Below are positions 11,443 to 22,086 of a stretch of DNA of 64,000 nt, piece after piece (the first letter of the stretch is position 1; the number at the start of each line of letters is the position of its first letter). This DNA comes from Talinum fruticosum (taxonomy: Eukaryota > Streptophyta > Magnoliopsida > Caryophyllales > Talinaceae), in the NCBI GenBank assembly GCA_021018815.1, contig JAITYX010000049.1:3906001-3970000 (forward strand), written 5' to 3'. The notes below the pieces were generated by a model. That model had not been told where the DNA came from and did no database searches. It saw nothing but the letters and a program-made list of their open reading frames with translations. The position numbers were made by a program, and so were the translations under genes.

Positions 11443-13250
11443 GCTCGGAACAATGGAGAGTTCGATGAAGGAAGATCTTCCAGCGAGACCACCAAAATTC
11501 AAAGGATCAAATTTCTTGTACTTGGAAGAAGCTCATGGAATGCTTCCTCCTGGATCATGATGAAGATGTTTGGGACATCATACAACAAGGAAACTACATT
11601 CCCATGAAGACAAAAGAATTTTGAATCATTCCCAAGACTAAGGCCGAGTTCACTTCAGGTGAAGCGGAGAAGTTTAGAAAGAACTTCAAGGTAATGAACA
11701 TTCCGATGTGCGCCATCGGCTCGGAAGAATATAATCGAGTATCGCACTGTGATTCAGCCAAAGAAGTGTGGGACACACTGGTCAACACTTTTGAAGGCAC
11801 AAGCCAGGTCGAGACAAGCGAAGATAAGTCAATATCTTCATAAATATGAGCTATTCAAGATGGAGCCGAAAAGAACATCACTCGGATGTTCATTCAATTT
11901 ACTCGAGATTACCAACAATCTCAAATCTCCGGGTAAGAAGATTACCCACGAGGAAATGTGCAGAAAGATACTCGAAGCCTACCAAAGAGAAGATGGGGTC
12001 CCAAGGTGACTGCCATAGAGGAGGCTCGGAACCTATCACTGCTAAAGCTAGACGAGCTCATTGGGAAGCTTCTCACTCATGAAATCCACCTAGAAGAGGA
12101 GGATGTCGAGGGCAGCACAAAAAAGAACATAGCACTGAAAGCCTTAGAAACCCAAGAAGCAAATATGAGTTCCTCTAACTCAGAAGAGGATCCCATGGCA
12201 CTTATTGCAAGAGGTTTCAAGAGAATAATGAAGCACAAAAGATGGTATAAAAGGCGAAAAGAAGAATTCTACAAGAAAGATAAGAAGGACTTGGAAAGGT
12301 AAGTATTCTTCTCCTTCAAAGTTATCTTTAACTAAGAATTCTGGATGTTTTGAATGTGGTAGCAAAGACCACATAGTCAAGGACTGTCCAAAGAGAAAAA
12401 GGACAGAAAGAAGAAAAAAGGCTATGATGGCAACATGGAGCGATTCATCGAGAAGATGATGAGGACTCATACGACTCAAAATGTCTAATGGCAATCTCGA
12501 CTCGGAAGCTGAAATAGAGTCGGACTCGGAATCGGACAATGAGTATTCTAATCCTCAAGAGGTAATTAAATATTTCCTCAAATTCTCCAAAGTTGATTTG
12601 GCTAAGTATATTTTTATTTTGGAAGAAAAGTCCAATTCGACTCTTCTCGTTTCAGAGAACAACTTGAGTCAATTTCTTCGATAGCATTTCTTTGAAAAAT
12701 GAATTGGAAAAGCTGAGACTTACACTTAGAGAACTCAAGACTAGTGCTCAATCCAATGAGGCCGAGTATGAGTTACTCGGAAAAGAAACTGAGCGACTAA
12801 AGCAAAAGCTCATTGAGTCTTAAGATCCGGTCTTAAAATTTACTCAAGGTCGGAAAAACCTTGACATGCTCTTAGGATCTCAATGTGTCTCCTTCAGAAA
12901 AGAAGGTCTTGGTTTCAACAAAGAGGAGGAATCCAATTCCTACTCGGAACTATTCAAAAAGGATTCCATAAGCTGTAAAGTTCAGGAAAGCTGAGCATGG
13001 TCCCATCCATAAAAATGAAGGGAGGACTAAGCCTAAAGCGGTTTACAAGAAGAAACCATCTTCTTCAGTTTCCAAAGGTAATGTATTCAAAAAGAAAGAG
13101 ACACGAGACTCGGTTCTCTAAAGAAAAGACTCGGAATCGGACTAAACCCAAAGTCATTCAAATCGAGTTCCAAAAAACCTTATTCCTCAGAAAAGGACCA
13201 CGAGTAAAGAATGTTACTAGGTTCGTTAGAGGAAGTGAGAAGGGTTAGAT
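11443..13250 (+). pseudogene. Copia A gag (UBN2-type) with zinc knuckle
   Basis: Nucleocapsid polyprotein. The N-terminal block RNNGEFDEGRSS is present, but the start codon kept in copies B, E and G (MARNNGEFDEG) is mutated here. Further blocks in shifting frames: YELFKMEPKR (gag capsid), the end of RRKCAERYSK, and LSLLKLDELIGKLLTHEIHL at 12030-12092. The zinc knuckle CFECGSKDHIVKDC at 12346-12387 keeps all four zinc ligands, unlike copies B, E and G. An acidic stretch around 12440-12550 and a Lys/Arg-rich tail (13000-13250) follow. Several frameshifts and stops make it non-functional. Confidence 0.85.
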
Positions 13251-13260
13251 TGTCTCTGTT

Positions 13261-13480
13261 TTGCGGGTCACTCGGAAGAGATCAAAAGGACATTGGTACC
13301 TTGACAGTGGATGTTCACATCACATGTCGGGAGACTCGGGACTCTTCTACGAGTTAGAAAAACATAAAGGAGGAAAGGTCACTTTTGGGGATGACAACAA
13401 AGGCAAGAAAGTTGGGATAGGCAAGATTGGAAAAGGAAGCAATCTGGTTAGTCCAGTTTACCTTGTCAAAGGATGAAAGT
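13261..13480 (+). pseudogene. Copia A aspartic protease
   Basis: An open stretch reads HWYLDSGCSHHMSGDSGLFY, then VTFGDDNKGKK and GKGSNLVSPVYLVKG. The catalytic DSG is at 13303-13311. This is the canonical copia retropepsin that cleaves the gag-pol precursor. The segment ends at a stop at 13474-13476; integrase sequence follows directly. Confidence 0.85.
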
Positions 13481-14850
13481 ACAATCTGCTTAGCATCTCT
13501 CAATTGTGCGATAAAGGTCAAGAGGTAAGATTCACTCGGACCAAGCTGTTACATTTCGATGTTACCACCAAGGAGATCAAACTATCGGGTAAAAAGATCG
13601 GGTAACACTTATATTATTCCTCTTTCGACCCGAGTCAGAATTTATCTTGCTTAAAAGCATCTCTTCAGGATGACTCATGGACATGGCATCGTAGACTAGG
13701 CCATATTAGCATGCATACTATCAAGAAATTGGCATCTCATAGTTTGGTTAGAAGTTTACCTAAGCTGTGCTTTTGAAAAAGATAAAGTTTGTGAAGCATG
13801 CACAAGAGGAAACAAGTCGGATCTTCATTCAAATCTCTGAAGACAGTTTCCACATCCAAAGTGCTTGAGCTACTACATATGGACTTATGTGGTGAAATCC
13901 CAGTTAAGAGTCTTGAAGGTAAATCATATATATTTGTTATTATTAATGATTATTCACGATTTACCTAGGTGTGTTTTCTAAAGCACAAAAATGAAGCATT
14001 CAAGGAGTTCAGCAAGCTCTGCAGAAAAATCCAAGTTAAGTCGTAGACTCGGATTCGAAGAATCGAAGCCGACCATGGAAGAGAGTTTGATTACTCGGAA
14101 TTCTCGGAGTTTTGCGATAAGAATGAAATCTCTCACAACTTCTCAGCACCAAGAACTCCTTAACAAAATGGAGTAGTGGAGAGAAAGAACAGAACTCTTG
14201 AAGAAATAGCAAGGACGATGATGAATTAGCACAACTTACCTTACTATTTCAGGGCTGAGGCGATCAACACAGCCCAATTACACTCGAACGGATGCCTCAT
14301 CGGACCTATATTGAAGAAAACACCTTATAAGCTTTACAAAGGGAAGAAACCAAATATTTCTTATTTCGAGACCATTTGGATGTAAGTGTTTCGTTCACAA
14401 CAATGGTAAGGATCACTCGACAAAGTTTGATGCTCGGTCGGATGAACGTATTTTCCGGGTTATTCATCTCACAGTAAAGCTTATCGCATTTTTAATAAGA
14501 GAACTAACAAAGTGGAAGAAAGCATCCACGTTGTATTTGATGAGCTTGAACAAGAAAAACCAAGTGAGTCTTCATACTCGGACTTGTAGCTCAGCAGAGA
14601 AGATAATAATAATGAACATAAGACTCAAGCTCAACCGGCTCGGAATAAAGTCACTCAAAACGAAGTGACTTAGAATGAGACAACTCAAGAGCCTCGCTCG
14701 GAACGAACAAGCTAATGAAGAAGATCACTCGGAACAAGCTTACGAAGATCAGGTAGCTCGAGCCCACAAATCTCGTGAATCGGAGAACGAGTAGAGCATT
14801 GAAGTTCACTTCTAGTCATCCACTAGAAAACATACTATCTCGATATCAAT
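13481..14850 (+). pseudogene. Copia A integrase
   Basis: Blocks in order: KYNLLSISQLCDKG; the GAG-pre-integrase/HHCC region WHRRLGHISMHTIKKLASHS (from about 13683), with the Cys pair CEAC near 13790; the catalytic-core start LELLHMDLCGEIPVKSLEGK (about 13865-13925); then, with frameshifts, TPYKLYKGKKPN and the FG.KCFVHNNGKDHSTKFDA region (14320-14440); and FNKRTNKVEESIHVVFDE (14490-14545). Stops and indels are frequent. Beyond 14545 is a poorly conserved Ser/Glu/Gln-rich linker. Confidence 0.82.
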
Positions 14851-15760
14851 AGTGGGGTAAGAACTTGTTCCTCTCTTCAAAATCTATGTGCATTCACTGC
14901 ATTCATTTCGTTAATTGAACCCGGAAATGCACTAGAGGCCCTAAATGAACCTGAATGGGTAGAGGCCATGCAAGAGGAACTCGAATCGGTTCGAAAGAAA
15001 CCAAGTCCGGACTCGACCAAACGACCTTCGACCACCCACTCATAGGAACCAAATGGGTTTTCAAGAACAAGCTGGATGAAGGTGGGGTGGTAGTTAGAAA
15101 CAAGGCTAGACTTGTGGCTCAAGGTTATAATCAAGAAGAAGGGATTGATTGTGGGGAAACCTTTGCACCTATTCCGAATTGAAGCTATTAGAATATTGTT
15201 GGCATTTGCATCCAACATGTCCATTAAATTGTATCAAATGGATGTTAAGTGTGCATTTCTCAATGGTTTTATTGAAGAGGAAGTCTATGTCGAGCAGCCT
15301 CCTAGTTTTGAAAACTCGGAATTTCCAAATCATGTTTTCAAACTTCAAAAGGCTCTCTATGGTCTTAAATAGGCTCCCAGAGCTTGGTATGAAAGACCGA
15401 GCAATTTCTTGGTTCAAAATGATTTTAGAAGATGTCGGATTGACAAGACACTCGTTTATAAAAGCCAAGGGGAAAGACTTTCTAATTGCTCAGATATATG
15501 TTGATGACATAATTTTTAGAGCTACTAATGAAATTCTATGTCGAGAATTTTTGAGTAAATGAGACATGAATTTCAAATAAGTATGATGGGAGAACTCAAT
15601 TTCTTCCTTGGTCTACAAATCAAACAAGACAAAGACGGAATCTATGTCCATCAATCAAAGTATACCAAGGAGCTACTGAATAAATACAAACTTCAAGATG
15701 CAAAGCACGCATCCGCACCCATGAGCAAGCGAGTATAAAACTTGACTCGGACGAGAAAGG
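14851..15760 (+). pseudogene. Copia A reverse transcriptase
   Basis: Reads ALNEPEWVEAMQEELES, TKWVFKNKLDEGGVVVRNKA, RLVAQGYNQEEGIDCGETFA, IKLYQMDVKCAFLNGFIEEE and the catalytic YVDD at 15497-15508. An in-frame stop at 15368-15370 replaces Gln in the KALYGLKQAP block, and other frameshifts occur, so the enzyme is dead. Position after integrase is diagnostic of Ty1/copia. Confidence 0.88.
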
Positions 15761-16432
15761 TAAAGCAATAGATCAAAAACTCTATCGAGGTATGATTGGA
15801 TCTTTGCTATATCTTACTTCCAGCCGGCCGGATATAATGTTCGAGTGTTTGTTTATGCGTAAGATTCCAAGCTAATCGAAAAGAATCACATCTCACTGCG
15901 GTGAAGAGAATATTCGGATATCTTGCAGGAACTCGGAACTTAGGTCTATGGTACTCAAGAGACTCGGAACCGACCGTCACTGGATACTCGAGATGCGGAC
16001 TACTGCTCGGATAGAAAGAGCACTTCGGAGCTTGCCAATTTCGGGTCAATCCCTAATATCTTGGCACTCAAAGAAGCAAAATTCGAGTGGCTATATCAAC
16101 CGTTGAAGCTGAGTATATAGCAGTTGGAGCATGTTGCGCCCAGATTTTATGGATAAAGCAACACTTGAGAGATCTTGGACTTTCTTTCAAATCGGTTCCA
16201 ATCAAGTGTGACAATTAGAGTGCAATCAGCATCACAAAGAATCCAGTTCGAGCACTCAAAGACAAAACACATTGAGGTCGGGTATCATTTCTTAAGAGAC
16301 CATTATGAGAAAGGTGATATTGAACTTGAGTTCATTCCTACTAATCTTCAATTAGTCGATATCTTTACTAAGCCTCTTGGTGAAGATCAGTTCTGTTTTA
16401 TTCGGAATGAGCTTGGTATGCTAAATGCATAA
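15761..16432 (+). pseudogene. Copia A RNase H and end of pol
   Basis: Contains VAISTVEAEYIAVGACC-type sequence near 16090-16135, then KTKHIEVGYHFLRDHYEKGD and FTKPLGEDQFCFIRNELGML, the standard copia RNase H tail, ending with a stop at 16430-16432. A stop and frame changes break it upstream (15735, 16218). Confidence 0.85.
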
Positions 16433-16748
16433 TTGTGTGCTTTCTTATGTGAAAATATTCATTGCTTGATTATGAATTATGTGCGTTCAAATTGTTAATA
16501 ACCATTAGTTTAGTTGATTCAGTGATACTGAGCCAAGCGTTGTTATTTGTGTAAAGTTTCCGAGTCACTCGAAATCTTAGCTGAGTCGGACTTAGACTTT
16601 TGAGAAAAATGGACATCATATTTCTGAAATTATCTCTAGATCGAGTGGAGAATTTCAGAATATATTTTCAAATTTTTTCTCTCTCTCGCTCTCTCGCGAT
16701 CCGTGATGAAATGCTAGCCGATGGATTTCAAACTGCGATGAATCCTAA

Positions 16749-16844
16749 CCGTCAAAGAAGAGAACCGTTACACCGGTCTAAGGTGACTGATGGATGAGCC
16801 GAGTCGAACGGGTGTTTAATGGACGTTTATCTTTCTATATATAG
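16749..16844 (+). promoter_or_regulatory. Candidate internal promoter before the third ORF (A)
   Basis: Between the pol stop (16432) and the third ORF (17088). TATATATAG at 16836-16844 lies about 250 bases before the third ORF, followed by a pyrimidine-rich leader. CCGTC at 16749 and CCGTT at 16765-16769 are decayed and intact forms of the AACGG core. The homologous segment of copy G has a TATA box and two perfect MSA matches. Promoter activity is inference. Confidence 0.45.
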
Positions 16845-17087
16845 TGCCTATTCATCTTCGTCTCGTTAGTTCACATTTCATTGACTATCTCTCTCGTACG
16901 CAAAACTTCTCGCGGAAGCTTTCTACGACTACGGTGGTCTCTGGACATTTTCAAGCGACGTAAAGATCATCTCAAGTAAGCTCAATTGCTCTCATATTTT
17001 CCTTCTACTCTTGTTCTTTCACTCTTATCGACCTACTCTCTTCTTCTCTTCCTCAAAAGTTTCATCTTTCTTTCCTCATTCTCAAAA

Positions 17088-18708
17088 ATTCCTAAGAGAT
17101 GTAATCATCCCGACTTTCTTGGCTCTTCCTCTAAGAAGCCACGCAGCAAAAGCCAAGAAGGCTCAACACCTTCTAAACCCGTTGTCACCCGAGCATCTCA
17201 CGTCTGGACGACAAGTTCTTTCCAACCACAAAATTTTCGTGGTTGCCCCACATTCAAACCACCGGTGTATATAATTTTCTTTGTTTCAGCAAGTTCATTT
17301 ACCCCGAACTTGTTTTTGAGTTTTACACTCACCTCACTCACTCGACGGTGTTCTAACCTCCGGGGTTCGGAACGTTACTCGTTCGCATAAACACTTCTCT
17401 CCTCCACCGCTCTGTTCAAGGTTTCCTCTCTTTTCTTGAACAGCAACCCTATTCCTTTCATCGAAGTCGCCGACGACTTCTTTGAAAAATTCGCCAAAGA
17501 GTTCCCTAAGTCACGGAAAAATTTTCGGTGACTCGGTTGAAGTCGAAGCACGTCTTACGTGCTTCCTGCCGATGAGAACCTTTTTCTCTCAGCATTCCAG
17601 CAAGGAGAACCCCAACTCTAAGCATTTAAAAGCACTTTTTGACATTCTTGAGGGCTACAAAGTAGACCTCTTCCCTTTATCATTGAGCGGATGGCAGCTG
17701 TGCCAGCTCAACTCCAAAATAAGAAGAACACTCCTCTTCCCTTCGGTGTTCTTCTCACCCTTGTTTTTAAACAATTTAAAGTTTCTCTCCCCTCGGACCC
17801 TAACGCTACTTCGAGGCTGCCGTTGTCGTCGGCAAAAGGAACTTCGAGGGTACGGATACCGGGAAACTCAACCTGGTGTCCGGGTACGAACTCGGAGCCG
17901 AGGCCCTCTTCTTCACCTCGGACTCGGAAAGAAACCCCTCTCTCTCTCCTGCCCCAACTGGTGGTGCTTCCACCTCAGGTGTCACTCGAGTCCCTCTCCT
18001 CCATTTTGTCCTCCGCTTTCCGGACACAATTAATTCCGTGTCCTCGTAAATCAAGGACTTGCTCCGGTCGATTAGGACTATCTATTAGTCTATGACCATC
18101 AACCAAAAACAGCCCAGTCCCAAATTCGAGAGTAGCAAGAACTTGTTCTTGAGATGAAGGGCTTGGTGAAGGGGCAAAAGGAGCTGGTCGAGCTCCTCCA
18201 GGAGAGAAGGTCCAAGGCGGCTCAGGACCGTGGTGACTCGGACACTTTTGAAGCGTCCTCGAGCCCAACCATGACCTCCCGAGAAAGCGGGGAGGAAGAA
18301 GAAGCGAGACAAAGAAGAAGCAGACACCGAGGAGCTCGCAACTAAGGCAGCTCCTTCCGGGCAAGGGGAGGCTCACAAAGAAGAAGGAGGACAGACGAGT
18401 TGAGGGTCGATCGCTCCTCAAGCTCCAGTGGCGAGTACTCGGCTGCAGACAGCGATCGAGTGGGTCGAAGACCTAGCCGCGCTACAACAACATGCAGCGG
18501 GTCGGCCGAGCGGACCCCTCCAGCCTACCGAGGCTCAAAGGGAGGAACCCCTAGATCCTCTCGTTTTGGGTCAGCCACTCGGAGCCGAGCCCTTGACGAA
18601 AATCGCGGTTCTACCTCCGCCGCGCTAAAGCACATCGTCAAGATCCTATCGGCGCCGGCATACCTCTCATCCCTCCGCTTCCACTCGGACATCCCCTCTC
18701 CCTCGTAG
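17088..18708 (+). pseudogene. Copia A third ORF (after RNase H)
   Basis: Extra coding region in shifting frames. N-terminus PKRCNHPDFLGSSSKKPRSK (from 17091; the ancestral ATG at 17088 is ATT) is basic and nuclear-signal-like. Then LVSFVSASSF-type sequence (about 17270-17330), the HSSKEN.NSKHLKALFDILEGYKVDLFP block (about 17590-17680), a Pro-rich part, a likely coiled coil and acidic stretch (MKGLVKGQKELVELLQERR at 18154, then GEEEEARQRRSRHRG), and the C-terminal tail VLPPPR with STSSRSYRRRHT (18629-18664). The same blocks occur in B and G. The central part resembles the 'putative plant transposon protein' family; SIRE elements are known to carry an env-like ORF here, but I see no clear membrane segment. 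Confidence 0.65.
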
Positions 18709-19119
18709 GCGCCATGCACCGTGTCACAATTCCACAGTCTGCCAGAATCTTCTTCTTTCGAAAATTTTTCTTTTGTCCATACATCAAATATGTACTACTT
18801 GTCTGTATTCTTCCTTTTTTTGTTTTTCTCTGAAAGGCAAGGGGAGAATATAGATAGAAAATTTGTTGTCTTGTTTAGGGGAGTTTCTTCATCTGTGTAC
18901 TCTCTTTAATTTCAATGAATTAATGCTTTCTCTTCAATTTTCTCTGTGATTATTGATTATTGCAACCATTTATAAGTTAACATTATTTCATTGCTAAGCA
19001 TATATTCTTTATGATCCGATACATTAAGCTTGCTTTACTTATCCGATTTCATGCGCAAGTATTCAAAAGTAGATCTTTATCACTAAAAAGTTTCGTCTAA
19101 GTATGAAATGCCTTTCATC
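18709..19119 (+). other. Copia A 3' untranslated stretch
   Basis: T-rich sequence between the third ORF and the PPT. No motif seen. The equivalent in B (25021-25494) is also T-rich on its coding strand. Confidence 0.5.
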
Positions 19120-19132
19120 AAAAAGGGGAGAT
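19120..19132 (+). other. Polypurine tract of copia A
   Basis: AAAAAGGGGAGAT immediately before TGAAGACT. Found inverted beside the LTRs at 25007 and 54226. Confidence 0.88.
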
Positions 19133-19197
19133 TGAAGACTCGAAACCGTTTCGCACTTTTCCGAGTTCTAACAAAGGAATCAGGAATAAGAATTTCA
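19133..19197 (+). repeat. Truncated 3' LTR start of copia A
   Basis: TGAAGACTCGAAACCG... matches the first 65 or so bases of the LTR (to AAGAATTTC) and then switches abruptly to sequence homologous to 9181 onward. The switch point is about 19193-19200. Confidence 0.8.
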
Positions 19198-19786
19198 TTG
19201 TCTGGAGCTCGCGATACTACTCCTAAAAAAGATTTAAATAGTTTCATGCCACTTGTTCGACTTATGGACGATCATTGATGTTTGCTCTATTCCTCTTAGA
19301 CTTTGACCTTTATTTTGTATGGATCAAAAATTTACTTGTGTGTAAATTGGTAGTCTGTGGATGCATGAATAATTTCCCTAATTTTCACCCCTGCTCGACA
19401 ATTCGCCCTCATATTCAGCAGCGGTCATGTGGGGAAGGTCTACCTGGCATAACCAAAAGTAGTAGGGCTTGCATATTTATATCCTCTTCTCAAAAGTATC
19501 CATGACATGCTTCTTCTAAATTTTGGATTTTAGACTAGTATGGTTCAAAACTTGGTTATTCTCCAACTTTTGAATTCCGCCTCACTCATGGTCTAGTGTG
19601 GATCGTAGTCCGGGTCGTGGTGAAGTCGGTGCCAATTCTAGACCGTTCCTTGTTGCTTTTGCTCAGCCACCTAAGCTTGTTATCCTTGTCTTAATACTTT
19701 GTGGGCTAAATTCTCATGCCTTGGGGCATGCCAATTTCCACCCTTCGTGCCGAAATCAAATTCCTTTGCGATTCCGAGTTGCAAAA
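19198..19786 (+). repeat. Second copy of the 5' flank of copia A
   Basis: Collinear and nearly identical with 9185-9773, ending in the same GCAAAA before an LTR. This flank belongs to the PMD-like gene/Tat element, not to the copia, so it was duplicated by recombination rather than by transposition of A. Confidence 0.85.
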
Positions 19787-21395
19787 TGAAGACGCTGACA
19801 CATCGCTCCGCACTTTTCCGAGTTTTAACAAAGGAATCGGGTATAAGAATTTCTCACTTCTAGAGTTTTGATTCCAAGGCATTCTCTCGTACCTTAGAAA
19901 CTTTTCCGAGTGATATAGTATTTTTCTCTAAGTGATATAACATTGACTTCATGTATTTCTTGCTTGTCTCTAAGTGACTCGGAAAACGGATATGCACTCA
20001 CGCTTGTCTCACTCGGCTTGGAGTCCCTCATCACTTAAATTTATCGCATGTTGAAGTGACTAGTATTTCGCTTAAGCGCACTTAGGTCCGACCTCGTGTT
20101 ATAAGTCCTATTCTGTTGTAGTCGGCGCTTTTAGTCCGAACCATGCTTAGTCTAGATCAAGTTTGTTTCACTCGATATTTGTTGTATAACTTGATTCTCG
20201 CTTAGACTAACTCAAATGGAATTTTGAGTTTCATGGATATTAAACTCGTAAAATTCCATTCTTTTTCCGACTCAAATAATTAGTGAGTTAATTATCTTAA
20301 TTATATTATTATCCGTGTCTAATCTTGGACCAAAGTATTTTATACTTTGAGAACCAATTCGATTTACTTTTATAGGTTATTCAAATGAGGATACACTTTT
20401 TGAAATACAAAAGTAACCAGACTTCAAAACGTTAAATCACCAAGCAGACATGGCTTTTCCCTTTCTCCGACCTAACCCTGAAAAATTGTGTCGTGGTCGT
20501 CTGTTTCCAAATCTGGAAAACCGAAATGCCAAGCTTAACGGTGGTTTCCACCTTATCTTTTAAGACACTACCAGTGGTTTGGGGACTTCTAAAGAAGTTA
20601 AGAACTGTTGTCCAACGTTCATATTTCAACGGATACTTTCCGAGTGACTCGGAAAGTCGTTAACAATGGTCACAAAGGACTTCTAGTCGAAGATGGAGAT
20701 AACGGCTACTCTGCCTGGTCATCTATAAAAGGAAGCCAAATCACAAGACTTGAAGATTGTCGAACCTCGTTGTTAATACATATACTTGAGCAAAGTCATT
20801 GTATTCATTCTCAATCTTCTACTTAGAACTCCCACTCTGTAATTCATTACTTTCTAAGTTGTAAGGTCTTGTACTTAGTTATAAACACTTTCTTCTTACT
20901 TTCTAAGTAAGGTCCCTTGACTAAGCCGTAAGGGTTAACTCAGCTCAGCTTGTCCCTAGCTGTAAGGGTGATCTCGACTAGGAAGTACTAGATCGGATAA
21001 GGGACTTTCCGAGTCTAGGAAAAACTTGTAAAGAGTTTTCTAAGGGAGCAACTCGAGTTCAGTCAGTCTACGATATTTTGTGGACTCAAAATAGTGGATT
21101 TGACCTCGTGCTTGGATTAGCATGGTCCGTGGTTTTTCGCCCCACGAGGGTTTTCACGTAATCTCTGTGTCTTTACTTTCCGAGGACATTCTAGACTCGG
21201 ACATTTTCTCACTGCAGCTTGAATCTACTTCCTTACTTTTTACCGAGATTCCGAGTTCATACTTTTCCGACTTTGTTTTAGACTCGGAATCGCTTCGTTT
21301 CTACTTTGACAAAAAGAGCTCAATCTTCACGAAAATCCTCCATCACCCTATTCACCCCCTCTAGGGTGACTCAAACTCTCCCGAGCAAACCTTTA
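19787..21395 (+). repeat. Second full LTR of copia A (1609 bp)
   Basis: Starts TGAAGACG, ends ACCTTTA (mutated from CTTCA), and is flanked on both sides by CAAAA (19782-19786, 21396-21400). No PBS follows; host sequence resumes at 21401. Taken alone it looks like a solo LTR in the original target site. Confidence 0.88.
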
Positions 21396-21400
21396 CAAAA
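21396..21400 (+). repeat. Target-site duplication CAAAA (right of A)
   Basis: CAAAA directly after the LTR end; pairs with 9769-9773 and 19782-19786. Confidence 0.75.
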
Positions 21401-21635
21401 GATCTAAGTGAGAGACGAGTTCTCTTGGAAGGCCCATTGGGTTTCGATGGTACCTTGGTGAGCGGGTTACACCCCATCGGTGTAACACATGGCCACCTTT
21501 TATTCCGGAAGATCCGTCATAAATCATGTTCTACCGTAGTTCGGTTTCTCCGGAAGAGCATGAAGAGGTGATAATTAGGTATCCTTACACAATTCGACCT
21601 ATCCTAAATACTTGGGGAGGATTATAACTCGAATG

Positions 21636-21701
21636 GTAAGCATATGTCTCTTATTATGTGGTTTTATTTATAGTATGGAAATAAACCTTGTTATGATGTA
21701 G
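21636..21701 (+). other. Candidate intron 1 of the antisense gene
   Basis: GTAAGC...GATGTAG, 66 nt, T-rich. After removal the next exon reads VLPGEIHIPRLEIDV before a stop. Supported only by splice-site form and composition. Confidence 0.4.
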
Positions 21702-21835
21702 GTACTCCCAGGTGAAATTCATATTCCTCGACTTGAAATTGATGTTTAGCTGCTCGGGAAGCCCCATCATCTAAATTCCATAGATTCTTGAGTTAGATTT
21801 GCGTAGCACATCCGTTCCCAAGGAGCTGGAAAGGG

Positions 21836-21904
21836 GTAAGAGTGTTATGTTGTTTACTTTAGCCGTATGCTAAAATGCCTTTCTTAATGTGATGAAATTA
21901 CAAG
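21836..21904 (+). other. Candidate intron 2 of the antisense gene
   Basis: GTAAGAG...TTACAAG, 69 nt, T-rich. The following exon is open as YDQEQSRRMPFGFQYAFRAF. Confidence 0.4.
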
Positions 21905-22013
21905 TATGATCAAGAGCAATCTCGAAGGATGCCCTTCGGATTCCAATATGCTTTTCGTGCTTTCAAAGATCTATTTACTCGCTAGTGCGTTCGATCATCT
22001 TGGGTAAGTCTAG

Positions 22014-22086
22014 TTAGTTGAAGTGCTAACTCTTAATTTCTCTTGAGTTCTTAGTCCGTATGCTAATCACTCTTTTATCATTTTAG
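22014..22086 (+). other. Candidate intron 3 of the antisense gene
   Basis: GTAAGT...ATCATTTTAG, 73 nt, with consensus donor and pyrimidine-rich acceptor. It is the best formed of the three and similar in length to the others. Confidence 0.5.

Larger units (their letters stand above)
9774..21395 (+). mobile_element. SIRE-like copia element A, rearranged
   Basis: Plus-strand Ty1/copia: 5' LTR 9774-11379, PBS 11382, gag, PR, IN, RT, RH (to 16432), third ORF (17088-18708), PPT 19120-19132, then the first 65 bases of a 3' LTR (19133-19197). After that comes a second copy of the 5' flank (19198-19786) and a complete LTR (19787-21395). The outer CAAAA repeats show the whole block occupies one insertion site. 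Domain order PR-IN-RT-RH, the gag type and extra coding sequence after RNase H point to the SIRE/Maximus group. Confidence 0.8.

Noticed and set aside
12180..12539. 119-codon minus-strand ORF
   Set aside because: Antisense shadow of copia A gag.
14877..15468. Minus-strand ORFs of 66-115 codons
   Set aside because: Antisense shadows of the copia A reverse transcriptase; the plus strand carries the conserved motifs.
17482..18421. Long overlapping ORFs on both strands (up to 183 codons)
   Set aside because: Only the first part of the 17482 frame matches the third-ORF block seen in B and G; the rest, and the minus-strand ones, are shadows in a GC-rich segment.
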